Shown here: positions 31,573 to 40,202 of the stretch, piece by piece
How the letters are laid out: every line of letters starts with the position of its first letter
Numbering within the stretch: position 1 is the stretch's first letter
From: JAGVSZ01 sp963716855
GTDB lineage: Bacteria > Pseudomonadota > Gammaproteobacteria > Burkholderiales > SG8-39
Direction: 5' to 3'
Assembly (NCBI GenBank): GCA_963716855.1
Contig: CAVQUV010000002.1
Span: 221,719 to 285,718 of the forward strand
DNA: 64,000 bases
Notes under the pieces: generated by a model
Databases searched by the model: none
The model's input: only the letters and a program-made list of their open reading frames with translations
What the model was told of the DNA's origin: nothing
Program-made: the position numbers and the translations under genes

Positions 31573-31887
31573 TCAGTGCTCGCTGTCGGGCCCGTTCCTG
31601 CTGCGCTTGCCCTTCGACCGCTTGCGCAACTCGCGATACAGGTCGGGGTTGGCGGTCTTGAGGTACTCGATGACCTCGAAGTCCTCCTTCTTGACCTTCG
31701 TGAGGTCGATCTTCTCGACGTGCACCAGGCGGAGCAGCTCCTGGACGGGCTTCGGCATCTCCCGGCCGCTCTCGTAGCGCGAGCCGCCGCTCTGCGTCAC
31801 GCCGATCCTGGTCCAGAAGTCCTGCTGGTTGAGCCCGAGCTTCGTGCGCACTTCCTTCGGGTTGATGACCCAGTTGAAGATCTTCAT
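31573..31887 (-). CDS. Small helix-turn-helix protein
   Basis: 104 residues, start ATG at 31887 with AAGGA upstream. A longer in-frame start at 31920 lacks a ribosome site. Residues about 9-50 form an XRE-like HTH (VRTKLGLNQQDFWTRIGVTQSGGSRYESG) in which the recognition helix contains VTQSGGSRYE. The C-terminal 40 residues are Lys/Arg-rich (YRELRKRSKGKRSRN). Similar small proteins are widespread in betaproteobacteria, but I do not know an assigned function. It is monocistronic and converges on tRNA-Ser. Confidence 0.8.
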   Translation of the reverse strand: MKIFNWVINPKEVRTKLGLNQQDFWTRIGVTQSGGSRYESGREMPKPVQELLRLVHVEKIDLTKVKKEDFEVIEYLKTANPDLYRELRKRSKGKRSRNGPDSEH

Positions 31888-32077
31888 GTTTTTTCCTTGT
31901 CCCCATGCCGCCCCGCCCATGCCATCGGGCTGGGCGGAATCCTAGCACAGCGTCATATTCGGGCCGGTTCGGAATGGTAAACAATGGTGAAACCCTCCGA
32001 TCCGGCCCGCACCTTGACGATGGGGCGGAAAGCCCGGGGCGATCCTGTAAAATCGCGCTCTTTTCACAGCTTGCTGC

Positions 32078-33304
32078 ATGGCACTAATCGTCCAGAAGTT
32101 CGGCGGCACGTCGGTCGGCAGCGTCGAGCGCATCAAGGCCGTCGCCCGTCGCGTCGCGCGATGGAAGGCCCGGGGCCACCAGCTCGTCGTCGTGCCGTCC
32201 GCCATGTCGGGCGAGACGAATCGGCTGATCGCCCTCGCGAAGGAAGTCCAGGCGCACCCCGACGCGCGCGAGCTCGACGTGGTCGCCTCGACCGGCGAGC
32301 AGGTGACGATCGCCCTGCTGTCGATGGCGCTCATGGATCTCGGGCTGAAGGCGAAGAGCTATACCGGGGCCCAGGTCCGCGTCCTCACCGACAGCGCGTT
32401 CACCAAGGCGCGGATCGTGAGCATCGACGAGGAGCGGCTGCGCGGGGACATCGCGGCCGGGTACATCCCGGTGGTCGCCGGCTTCCAGGGCATCGACAGC
32501 TCCGGCAACCTCACCACGCTGGGCCGCGGCGGGTCGGATACCTCCGCGGTCGCGCTCGCGGCGGCGCTCAAGGCCGACGAGTGCCAGATCTACACCGACG
32601 TGGACGGCGTCTACACCACGGATCCCCGGATCGTCCCGGAGGCCCGGCGCCTGAAGACCGTCAGCTTCGAGGAGATGCTCGAGATGGCGAGCCTCGGGTC
32701 GAAGGTGCTCCAGATCCGGTCGGTCGAGTTCGCCGGCAAGTACCGGGTGCGCCTGCGCGTGCTCTCGAGCTTCGAGGAGGAAGGCGAGGGCACCCTGATC
32801 ACGTTCGAGGAAGACGAAAAGATGGAACAGGCAGTCATCTCCGGCATCGCATTCAGCCGCGACGAGGCGAAGATCACGGTGATGGGCGTCCCCGACCGGC
32901 CGGGCATCGCGTACGCGATCCTCGGCCCGATCGCCGACGCGAACGTCGACGTCGACATGATCATCCAGAACGCGAGCGTCGAGGGCATCACCGACTTCTC
33001 GTTCACCGTGCACCGCAACGACTACCAGAAGGCGATGGACATCGCGAGGAAGGTCCAGTCCCACATCGGCGCGAAGGCCATCGTCGGCGACAACAAGGTC
33101 TGCAAGGTATCGATGGTCGGGCTGGGCATGCGCTCGCACGTGGGCATCGCCAGCCAGATGTTCCGCACGCTGTCCGAGGAGGGGATCAACATCCAGATGA
33201 TCTCGACCTCGGAGATCAAGATCTCGGTCGTGGTCGACGAGAAGTACATCGAGCTCGCCGTGCGCGTGCTGCACAAGGCGTTTGGCCTGGATCAGGCGAG
33301 CTGA
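32078..33304 (+). CDS. lysC: Aspartate kinase
   Basis: First step of the aspartate family pathway (Lys, Thr, Met, DAP). 408 residues. The kinase signature VQKFGGTSVGSVERI lies at residues 5-19, with TGEQVTIALL, GRGGSDTSAVALA and TDVDGVYTTDPR further on. Two ACT domains at the C-terminus (from about residue 265, VMGVPDRPGIAYAILGPI and MVGLGMRSHVGIASQMF) indicate allosteric control by lysine and/or threonine. The upstream gap has a TAAAAT -10 candidate at 32048-32053. Confidence 0.96.
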   Translation: MALIVQKFGGTSVGSVERIKAVARRVARWKARGHQLVVVPSAMSGETNRLIALAKEVQAHPDARELDVVASTGEQVTIALLSMALMDLGLKAKSYTGAQVRVLTDSAFTKARIVSIDEERLRGDIAAGYIPVVAGFQGIDSSGNLTTLGRGGSDTSAVALAAALKADECQIYTDVDGVYTTDPRIVPEARRLKTVSFEEMLEMASLGSKVLQIRSVEFAGKYRVRLRVLSSFEEEGEGTLITFEEDEKMEQAVISGIAFSRDEAKITVMGVPDRPGIAYAILGPIADANVDVDMIIQNASVEGITDFSFTVHRNDYQKAMDIARKVQSHIGAKAIVGDNKVCKVSMVGLGMRSHVGIASQMFRTLSEEGINIQMISTSEIKISVVVDEKYIELAVRVLHKAFGLDQAS

Positions 33305-33334
33305 CCGGTGCTATAGTCGGCTCGCTTTTGAAGG

Positions 33335-33431
33335 GATGCCCGAGTGGCCATCGCGCTTTGCGCGATCGTTGAGTTCGGGGCGCAAGGCGGCCCCGTAGGC
33401 CGGAGGGCATCTCGACATAGCGAACGTTAGT
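33335..33431 (+). repeat. 97-bp structured repeat, copy 1
   Basis: Identical over 97 bases to 33444-33540. It begins with GATGCCCGAGTGGCC, the same bases as the D-arm side of the nearby tRNA-Ser(GCT). It can fold as a cloverleaf-like junction. The outer stem GATGCCC pairs with GGGCATC at its far side. Arm one is ATCGCGC-TTT-GCGCGAT (perfect 7 bp). Arm two is CGGGGC / GCCCCG. There is no anticodon or T arm, so it is not a tRNA. Confidence 0.85.
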
Positions 33432-33443
33432 AATCGCGGGAGA

Positions 33444-33540
33444 GATGCCCGAGTGGCCATCGCGCTTTGCGCGATCGTTGAGTTCGGGGCGCAAGGCGGC
33501 CCCGTAGGCCGGAGGGCATCTCGACATAGCGAACGTTAGT
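33444..33540 (+). repeat. 97-bp structured repeat, copy 2
   Basis: Second perfect copy, offset 109 bases from copy 1. The tRNA-Ser(GCT) itself begins in the same phase another 109 bases on. Here the outer stem extends to GAGATGCCC / GGGCATCTC (9 bp), and the preceding GGAGA also matches the tRNA 5' end. The two copies plus the tRNA therefore form three equally spaced units sharing their first 20 bases. Confidence 0.85.
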
Positions 33541-33547
33541 GAGCCCC

Positions 33548-33640
33548 GGAGAGATGCCCGAGTGGCCGAAGGGGGCGCCCTGCTAAGGCGTTATACGGGC
33601 AAAACCCGTATCGAGGGTTCGAATCCCTCTCTCTCCGCCA
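33548..33640 (+). tRNA. tRNA-Ser (anticodon GCT)
   Basis: 93 nt including the encoded CCA. The acceptor stem is GGAGAGA / TCTCTCC with discriminator G. The anticodon loop CTGCTAA gives GCT. It has a long variable arm (TACGGGCAAAACCCGTA) and the T arm GGGTTCGAATCCC. Confidence 0.97.
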
Positions 33641-33650
33641 GTTGCGACCC

Positions 33651-33681
33651 GGAACGCCGCCTCGTGCGGCGTTCCGTTTTT
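33651..33681 (+). terminator. Rho-independent terminator after tRNA-Ser(GCT)
   Basis: Perfect 10-bp stem GGAACGCCGC / GCGGCGTTCC with a 5-base loop followed by GTTTTT, beginning 11 bases after the tRNA. Confidence 0.9.
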
Positions 33682-33712
33682 CGGGGTCCGGGCGCGTGCT
33701 AACTTTGCCGTG

Positions 33713-35183
33713 ATGGAGCGCCTCGAGACAGGCACGTCCGAGCCGGCCGGTCTGACCACCGAGCTGGAATCGCTTCGCCTGGCCGCCGACCACGCGCTCT
33801 CCCGCACGGCCGGCGCTCCGCTCATCGGCGGCAACGGCGTGCGGCTGTTGAGGGACGCCGCGGAGAACTTCCCCGCGTGGCGCGCAGCCATCGGCGCGGC
33901 CGGGCGCAGCATCCTCTTCGAGTGCTACATCTTCCGGGACGACGAGGTCGGACGCGAGTTCGTCGCGGCGCTGGTCGAACGCGTGCGCGCCGGCGTGAGC
34001 GTGCGCGTGATCTACGACTGGCTGGGGACGAGCGGCGCGCGTTCGCTGTTCCGCCCGCTCGTGGAGGCGGGCGGCGAGGTGCGCTGCTTCAACCCGCCGC
34101 GCCTGGACAGCCCGATCGGCTGGCTCACCCGCGACCACCGCAAGATGCTCGCCGTCGACGGCCGCATCGGATTCGTCTCGGGGCTGTGCGTGAGCGCGAG
34201 GTGGCTCGGCGACCCGGAGCGCCGGCTCGACGCCTGGCGCGACACCGGCGTCGAGATCCGCGGCCCGGCGGTGCCGCAACTCGAGCGCGCGTTCGACCAG
34301 GTCTGGCGGGCGATCGGCGACGCCCTTGCCCGACGCGGCGCTGACGCCGGCAGACGCCATTCCGGCAGCGGGCGAGGTCGCGCTCCGAGTCGTCGCGAGC
34401 GTTCCCAGCGCGGGGCGCGTGTTCCGTCTCGACCAGCTGATCGCCGCGGAAGCGCGCGAGCGCTTGTGGCTGACGGATGCGTACTTCGTCGGGGTGACGC
34501 CATACGTGCATGCGCTGTGCGCAGCTGCGCACGACGGCGTGGACGTGCGGCTGCTCGTTCCGGGCGCAAGCGACCTTCCGGTGGTGAGCCGGCTGTCGCG
34601 CGCCGGCTATCGCGCGCTGCTCGAGTCGGGCGTGCGCGTCTTCGAGTGGACCGGCAGCATGCTGCACGCGAAGACCGCGATCGCCGATCGCCGCTGGGCG
34701 CGGATCGGGTCGACCAATCTCAACTTCGCGAGCTTTCTCGCCAACTACGAGCTGGACGTGGCGATCGAGAACGAGCGGATCGTCGACGAGATGGCGGGCA
34801 TGTACGAAGCGGACCTCGAGCGCGCGACCGAGATCGTCCTCGGTCGCCGCTATCGCATTCGCCCGTCGGACGTTGCGCGCGGCCCGGACCGCGCGCGACG
34901 TGCCCTGTCCGGGAGCGCCGGCCGGGCGGCCGCGGGCGCGCTGAGCGTCGGTGCCGCAGTGGGAGCGGTGCTCACGAACCGCCGGGTCCTCGGGCCCGCC
35001 GAGGCGAGCCTCATCGGCACGATCGGCGCGATTCTCCTCGTCGTCGCCGTCCTCGGAGTAGTGTGGCCGCCGCTCCTCGCGTGGCCGATCGCGCTCTTCG
35101 CAGCATGGATCGCCGTGGTGATGCTGGCTCGCGCCCGGCGCCTGCGTCGCGGGCGAGGCGGCGCGTCGCGCGCCGGGGGCTAG
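33713..35183 (+). CDS. Phospholipase D-family protein, cardiolipin synthase-like; one frameshift
   Basis: About 490 residues. Two HKD active-site motifs are present: HRKMLAVDGRIGFVSG in the first half, and HAKTAIADRRWARIGSTNLN in the second. Between them one extra C in CCC (34323-34325) shifts the frame. When it is ignored the protein is continuous, and the C-terminus adds two hydrophobic helices (ILLVVAVLGVVWPPLLAWPIALFAAWIAV region). The two HKD motifs and spacing match ClsB/YbhO-type cardiolipin synthases. The choice of phospholipid substrate is inferred. A GTG at 33710 is an alternative start. Confidence 0.85.
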
Positions 35184-35232
35184 GTCACTGCGGGTGGCCC
35201 CGCGAGCGCCCCTCTGATAAAATCCGCGCCTC

Positions 35233-35309
35233 GCGCCCGTAGCTCAGTTGGATAGAGTACCTGGCTACGAACCAGGGGGTCGTGGGTTCAAATCCTGCCG
35301 GGCGCGCCA
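35233..35309 (+). tRNA. tRNA-Arg (anticodon ACG)
   Basis: 77 nt including the encoded CCA. The acceptor stem is GCGCCCG / CGGGCGC, the anticodon loop is CTACGAA, and the T arm is GGGTTCAAATCC. A TAAAAT -10 box at 35218-35223 lies 10 bases upstream. An integrase gene reads toward its 3' end, so it is the probable integration target of the following element. Confidence 0.97.
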
Positions 35310-35381
35310 AGATTCAAGGGGTTACGCTGTGGATAAGTCGGGCGCTGTATCATAGATGCCCGTCTGTATCATTCGCGGGCC

Positions 35382-36434
35382 TCATCTCAACGGTTTCACC
35401 CGCTCGGGCCTTCGCCGGTAGACCCGTTCCGTCAGTCGTCCGTCGGCGTGTGCGAGGAGTTGTCGGGCGTGCTCCAAGCTCCCTGCATCGCTCGCGCACT
35501 TGGCCCGGAGATCGTGCTCGGTGAACCGCTCCTGCACCTTCGTCTCGGTGAGCACGCGGCCCATGAACCGCTGCCACATCGAGTCCCACCCGTTCGCCGA
35601 ACCGTCCTCCTTCACGTAGCACTCGCCGCGGCGGGTGCAGAACAGGAACGGCGCGATATCTACCGGGCGTGCCGCACGCGCCAGGTCGACGGCCGCGCGC
35701 AGGTCGGCGGACCACTCGATGATGATGCGTTTCTGCGTCGTCCCCGCCGTCTTGCGCGGCTGGACGTGAATCCCGTCGTCGCGGAAGTCCTGTCCTAGGC
35801 GAAGCCGCAGGAGGTCGCCGCGGCGGAGCCCCGTGAGGAGCTTCACCCGGACATACGCTTGCACGGCGAGCACGCTTCCTGACTTCCGGCGCGGCGTAAG
35901 CGCGAGTGCCTCGACCACCTCCCAATCCTCGACGTAGCGCGTGCGTGGCGCCTCGCCTTCAAGGCGGACCTCTCCCTTGAACGGGTGCCGGTCGATGTAG
36001 CCCCACTCGACTGCCTTCGTGAAGGCATGCGAGAGCACCTCGATCTCGCGATGCGCGGCGACCTTCGAGCCCCGCTTGTCCACGTAGGTGTAGACGAGCC
36101 GCGGCTTGAAAGGCTCCAGGGGCAGGGCGCCGAACACCATCCGCAGCCTCTCGATGTGCCGCGCGTTCTCGCGCTGCGACTTCGGCGCCTTCGTCGGTAC
36201 GACTTCGAGCGCGTAGCGGTCCAGGAGCTTGCCGACTGTGCGCACCTCGTCGGGATCGCCCAGACGCTCGGCCCACGCCTTGTAGGCTTCGGGCAGCGTC
36301 GCGCCCAAGCGGAACATCTGCTTACCGTCCCACCGCGGTTCGAAGCCCGGGGGGACACGGAAATAATAGGCGCCGTGCTGGTGGATCCAGCGCGCAGGCA
36401 GGCCACGGTGCTCACGCTTTCTTGGGCGAGGCAA
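35382..36434 (-). CDS. int: Tyrosine-type site-specific integrase
   Basis: Catalyses integration and excision at the tRNA-Arg site. 350 residues. It has an N-terminal SAM-like core-binding region (about residues 60-160) and a catalytic domain with the full residue set: Arg204 in TGLRRGDLL, His307 and Arg310 in EHDLRAK, His329 in LLAHAD, and the nucleophile Tyr339 in TERVYRR. The start at 36434 overlaps the upstream DUF4224 gene by 23 bases, suggesting co-expression. It reads toward the tRNA end 73 bases away, the standard island arrangement. Confidence 0.93.
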   Translation of the reverse strand: MPRPRKREHRGLPARWIHQHGAYYFRVPPGFEPRWDGKQMFRLGATLPEAYKAWAERLGDPDEVRTVGKLLDRYALEVVPTKAPKSQRENARHIERLRMVFGALPLEPFKPRLVYTYVDKRGSKVAAHREIEVLSHAFTKAVEWGYIDRHPFKGEVRLEGEAPRTRYVEDWEVVEALALTPRRKSGSVLAVQAYVRVKLLTGLRRGDLLRLRLGQDFRDDGIHVQPRKTAGTTQKRIIIEWSADLRAAVDLARAARPVDIAPFLFCTRRGECYVKEDGSANGWDSMWQRFMGRVLTETKVQERFTEHDLRAKCASDAGSLEHARQLLAHADGRLTERVYRRRPERVKPLR

Positions 36435-36642
36435 GGGCGCTCCAGTCAGGTTCGGGCTCGTCAGCGGAAACGATAGTCTCCGGCGCGCCGCCGAGCAAGG
36501 CTTCGAGGTGTGAACGCAAGACGATCACGTGGCCGTCCGGGCGGACGCGGTGCTCAATCCCCATTGCTCGCAACGCGCGCACTCGGGCTTCGCGCCGCTT
36601 CGCGCCGGTCAGGCCGGACAGCTCGTCGTCGGTAAGGAACAT
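36412..36642 (-). CDS. DUF4224-type small protein next to integrase
   Basis: 76 residues beginning MFLTDDELSGLTGAKRREARVRALRAMGIEHRV with a following DGHVIVLRSHLEALLG. This is the pattern of DUF4224 proteins, which sit beside phage and island integrases. Their function is not established; a role in integration control is inferred from position. It overlaps the integrase start by 23 bases. Confidence 0.78.
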   Translation of the reverse strand: MFLTDDELSGLTGAKRREARVRALRAMGIEHRVRPDGHVIVLRSHLEALLGGAPETIVSADEPEPDWSALASPKKA

Positions 36643-36702
36643 CAGGCCCCCGCGTCGGTGAGGGACAGCACTGATGTCTGTGGTCGGGTCACGATGGCCG
36701 CC

Positions 36703-36900
36703 TCATTTCCTGCTGAGCCTCGCCCCGAGCGAAGCGCGGTAAACCTCCCAGGCACGGTCGAGATCCGCGCGCTCGAAGACGAGACACGTGCCGCACGGTG
36801 TCGGCGGTGGCAGCCTCGGTCGGATGTACTTGTCGAACGCGCGGCGCTTGAGGCCGAGGTAGCCCCGCGCTTCGGCGTAAGTGAAACCGCGCTTATCCAT
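36703..36900 (-). CDS. Small excisionase/HTH-like protein
   Basis: 65 residues from ATG 36900 (MDKRGFTYAEARGYLGLKRRAF...). The N-terminal half resembles a MerR/excisionase-type winged helix: the YTEAAxYLGxS-like pattern appears as FTYAEARGYLGLKRRAFDKY. It is followed by a CGTCLVFERADLDRAWEVY wing. It lies just upstream of the DUF4224-integrase pair on the same strand, as expected for a recombination directionality factor. An upstream in-frame start at 36939 is possible but lacks the family pattern. The excisionase role is inferred. Confidence 0.6.
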   Translation of the reverse strand: MDKRGFTYAEARGYLGLKRRAFDKYIRPRLPPPTPCGTCLVFERADLDRAWEVYRASLGARLSRK

Positions 36901-37737
36901 TCGCGTTCCCGTCGCTGCCTTCCGGTCCGCACACGGCATTCAACTCGAGGGCTGGTCGCTAAAGTGCAGGCTCGCTTGAGCGATCAGCTGCGATAGCGGG
37001 ATCGGATATGCGAGGCGGTCGTGCGGCACGTGGGCGCCCTGGGTGAGACGAGAAGGCATCGGGAAACCGGTCCCCGACGCGGAGGGCCATCGGTTCCGAT
37101 GGGGGACACGGCGAGCTGGAGGGTCGGATCGCCGGCAAGCGCCATGGCCGGCGAAGCAACGTAATGCGGTCGGTCTTCATGCAGCGACTCCGTTTCATGT
37201 TCGTTGTGGGGTCGCGTGCGGGCCGCGCAGGGTCGGCGGCTCGAGCGATCGGTGGTTGGACGCCAACGCCCCTCGCGCAAAGCGCGAGGTCGAGTGGGTC
37301 CGCGGAGCGGGCGACAGCCGCTCGACGCTCAGGGGAACGCCGGTCGTGCAACGACCAGCGGGACAGATCGCGGGGGCGCGGCGAGACGGCCGTCAGGCCG
37401 GCCGCGCTTGATGCGCCAAGCAGGCCGCTGCGCTTACGCTGACAAGGCCCAGCTCGAACGAGCTCGGAAAGCCGCGCACCGCGATGGGCTCAAGCGGTGG
37501 CGGGTGCATCAAGGGCACGCTCCGGCTGCGGGACAGTCGTGATCGCGCCCTGGCGCTCTAGGATCCGCTTCCCTTCAACGGTCCGATGCCGTCGGTGCCG
37601 GAAGCTCCCGGGCTGCGCCGACGCGAAGCGCCGGGCAACGTCCACAACGCTACTGCATCTCGCGTGAATCAGACCCCCAGAGAGCGCAGCGTTTTGGCGG
37701 GCTTTCCGGGGGTGTGCCCGGTCACCGGCGGAGGAGG
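36901..37737. other. Non-coding, hairpin-rich stretch
   Basis: No convincing gene on either strand over about 840 bases; open frames here show no recognisable family pattern. Several perfect hairpins stand out: CCATCGG-TT-CCGATGG (37089 region), CCTCGCGC-AAA-GCGCGAGG (about 37270), GGTCGT-GCA-ACGACC (about 37343) and AGCTCG-AA-CGAGCT (about 37450). This could be a regulatory region, an origin of transfer or replication for the excised form, or an RNA gene. The sequence alone does not decide. Confidence 0.5.
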
Positions 37738-39099
37738 CTATTCGCGACCCGCCGCGGGCGAGTCGGCGGGGAGCCGGCGGTAGATGTCTGCCACCTGACC
37801 GCTGACTTGCACCAGCGTATCCACGAGCGCGGGGTCCAGCCGCGAGGACCGCTCGGCGACGAGCCTCCCCCAGATCTCTGACCAGCCTGCCTCGACGGCA
37901 TCAAGCCGAAGCGTGTCGAGGCGGTCCGCCACGGCCGTGATCCGGGCCGCGAGCTGGATGTGATCGCCACTCAATCCCGTGGGGTAGCCCCGGCCGTCGA
38001 ACCACTCGTGATGGCCGAGCGCAATGAGCGCCGCGGCGCGAACCGGCTCCGACTCGTGTCCCTTGAGAAGTCGATAGCCGAGTGTCGTGTGTGCTTCGAA
38101 GCCGGGGGCATGGCCTGTGCCCGTGTCCCCGACCCCACCAAGCACGCGCTCGGGCACGGCGAGCGTGCCGACATCATGGAGGGCGGCGCCGAGCTCGATT
38201 GCCTCGACCGCCTCGGCGGGCAATCCGGCTTCCCTCGCGAGCAACCCCGACACCGCACCGATGCGCGCCGCATGGTTCGCATCAGCGCCATTACGCCCCT
38301 CGACAAGGGTCGCGAGCAGCAGCAAGGCTTCGCGCGCCTGACCCTTCAGGTGGCTCGTGCGCGTCTCGACGAGACCGGCGAGCAGGCTCGTGCGATCGCG
38401 CAGGAGCGCTTGCTGGCGTGACATCGCGAGGAGATTCCTGCAGCGCGCCGTCCCCTCCGGCGGATCGATCGGCTTCTGCAGGAAATCGTTGATGCCCTGC
38501 TGCAGCGCCCGGCGGCGCAGGTCGCGCTCCTCGACGACCGTCACCATGAGGACGGGCACCTCCGCGAAGTGGGAGAGCCGGCGCAACCCGCGCACGAACT
38601 CCAGGCCATCCATTCCGGGCAGCCGGAAATCGGTGACGACGAGATCGGCGTTATAGGCGCTCGCCCAGCGCAGTGCTTCCGGGGCGCCCCCAAAGACGAC
38701 AGGCTTGGTCAGCGGATCGGCCTGCACGGCGATCTCGTGAAGGATCTTGCGCGCGGTCGCCTGGTCGTCGACGATGAGAATCGGCTGCGGGTCGCGCGGG
38801 GTCTCGGCGTGCGCGTAAGTGCCGCTCTCCTCGAGCCCGCGGTCCTGCTTCGAGAGGCCGAGCAGGTAGTCGAGCGAGACGCCATAGGCCGTGGCGATCT
38901 CGCTCAACGTGTCGAGGCCCGGCAGCATCTCCCCGTTCAACCAACGCGCCGCAGTCGAGACCGAACGTCCGAGCCGGTTCGCGAGTGCGGTCGCGCGACC
39001 TTCCGCAGTCGCGGCGATGTCGCGCACGTCGAGCGCCGCGCGCAAGCGCACGGAGAAGATCGCCTGCAGCGTGCTGCCGAGTTTTGCGTCATTTCCCAA
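37738..39099 (-). CDS. XRE-REC-HD-GYP fusion: response regulator with c-di-GMP phosphodiesterase domain
   Basis: About 453 residues. Residues 15-80 are an XRE-type HTH (AATAEGRATALANRLGRSVSTAARWLNG, ending YGVSLDYLLGLS). Residues 106-215 are a receiver domain with acidic pocket Asp111/Asp112, phospho-acceptor Asp157 (VVTDFRLPG) and Lys209. The C-terminus is an HD-GYP domain with His308-Asp309 (LHDVGTLAVP) and the signature HHEWFDGRGYP at 363-373. HD-GYP proteins hydrolyse cyclic di-GMP. The start is uncertain: TTG at 39099 is used because no ATG is in frame, and a sequence error near the 5' end is possible. No sensor kinase is adjacent. Confidence 0.8.
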   Translation of the reverse strand: MGNDAKLGSTLQAIFSVRLRAALDVRDIAATAEGRATALANRLGRSVSTAARWLNGEMLPGLDTLSEIATAYGVSLDYLLGLSKQDRGLEESGTYAHAETPRDPQPILIVDDQATARKILHEIAVQADPLTKPVVFGGAPEALRWASAYNADLVVTDFRLPGMDGLEFVRGLRRLSHFAEVPVLMVTVVEERDLRRRALQQGINDFLQKPIDPPEGTARCRNLLAMSRQQALLRDRTSLLAGLVETRTSHLKGQAREALLLLATLVEGRNGADANHAARIGAVSGLLAREAGLPAEAVEAIELGAALHDVGTLAVPERVLGGVGDTGTGHAPGFEAHTTLGYRLLKGHESEPVRAAALIALGHHEWFDGRGYPTGLSGDHIQLAARITAVADRLDTLRLDAVEAGWSEIWGRLVAERSSRLDPALVDTLVQVSGQVADIYRRLPADSPAAGRE

Positions 39100-39330
39100 T
39101 CGATAACGATTCGAGTTCTGCGCGCATCCGGGTGCGCGAGCGCTTGAATTCCCAAAGAAACCTGTTGAAGGAGGTAGCCAGTTCCATGCCAGCGTTTGCG
39201 TGCCACGCAAGGGTTTGCGTAACACGCCGCACGCTCGGTATGCGGTATTCCTCACTTGACGCCGCCGCCGTAGGATTGGTCGTTGCCGCCCGTGTCCCCG
39301 CACGCGTGCGCACGCAAGGGAGGAAGGGCC

Positions 39331-40023
39331 ATGCCGTTCGAAGCGCACGCAATCGTGGCGCCGGCCGACCAGCTGATGCTGGTTGCGCTCCTCGTCACCT
39401 TGGCCCGAGACAATGCAATTGCGTTCCCGACGGCTGCACCAGGACGTGCTTCGGAGGAGTCGCTCCTTAAGCGTCTCGCGCAGCTCTCCCTCACCGAGAT
39501 CCATCGACTCGCCGAGACGGGCGCCCTCAAGTTGGTCGTGCACTACGACAGCGCCCAGGTCGCCTGGAGCCTCCAGGCTGCTGCGCGCAAGCACGCCGAG
39601 CAGGCGCTCCTCGAGTATTTCGTGCGACACGGCGCGCCGCGCGCGTTGCTGCGCGAGCTCTTCAAGGTCTCGCGCGAACGCATCGAGGCTGTGTGTCAGG
39701 ACCTTCGCCTCGTGCCAATGCACGGCCGCCCGAAGCTCCCGCACGTGCGCGAGCGCGAAGCGATCGTCACCGCCTGGAGCCAGCTCGCGAGCGCCGAGGC
39801 GGATCCGCGGACGCGTTACCACGCGCTTCATCGCAGATTCCCCCGCTACTCGATCGCTGCCCTGGATGCCGTCCTCCGGGAAGTATCGCCAGAGCGCGCC
39901 GACGCCCCCGCCCCGCCCGGAAAACGCCCACCGACCCCGCCGGTTTCCGCGCCGACCGATCACCGGCGGCAGGGCCCCGCGTCAATGAAGCGCACGGTCG
40001 TGAACCGTCGTGCCCCCAGGTGA
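39331..40023 (+). CDS. DUF2857-like protein of integrative elements
   Basis: 230 residues from ATG 39331 (MPFEAHAIVAP). An upstream in-frame start at 39283 adds 16 residues. The core resembles DUF2857: RLAQLSLTEIHRLAETGALKL, then LLEYFVRHGAPRALLRELFKVSRERIEAVCQDLRLVPMHGRP, a segment with an HTH-like order, and a C-terminal AWSQLASAEADPRTRYHALHR. DUF2857 proteins are found in integrating conjugative elements and may be regulators. The last 45 residues are Pro/Arg-rich. It is divergent from the HD-GYP gene and upstream of the flhDC-like pair. Confidence 0.6.
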   Translation: MPFEAHAIVAPADQLMLVALLVTLARDNAIAFPTAAPGRASEESLLKRLAQLSLTEIHRLAETGALKLVVHYDSAQVAWSLQAAARKHAEQALLEYFVRHGAPRALLRELFKVSRERIEAVCQDLRLVPMHGRPKLPHVREREAIVTAWSQLASAEADPRTRYHALHRRFPRYSIAALDAVLREVSPERADAPAPPGKRPPTPPVSAPTDHRRQGPASMKRTVVNRRAPR

Positions 40024-40202
40024 CCGATGGCAAAGATCGATGCGACTGAAGTCCGGCACGCAGGGGCGATCGTGCGGGCCCGGCTCCGGCGCAAAAGGCG
40101 GCGCGAGCCACCGTAACGGGCTGGAGGTTGCGCAGCGTTTCGACGCGAGAAGCCGAGGCGCTCTCGATAAACTGCATCCGCCCACGCCCGACTCGAGGAC
40201 CC

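Noticed and set aside
32014..32053. TTGACG and TAAAAT upstream of lysC as a sigma-70 promoter
   Set aside because: The spacing is 28 bases, too long for a functional pair; only the -10 box is kept as a hint.
33216..33527. 103-codon minus-strand frame across the 97-bp repeats
   Set aside because: Its repeated peptide simply translates the structured repeat; the palindromic folds explain the sequence better than a protein.
36959..37351. 130-codon minus-strand frame in the hairpin-rich gap
   Set aside because: No family pattern, Arg/Pro-rich shadow composition, and several overlapping frames of equal quality on both strands.
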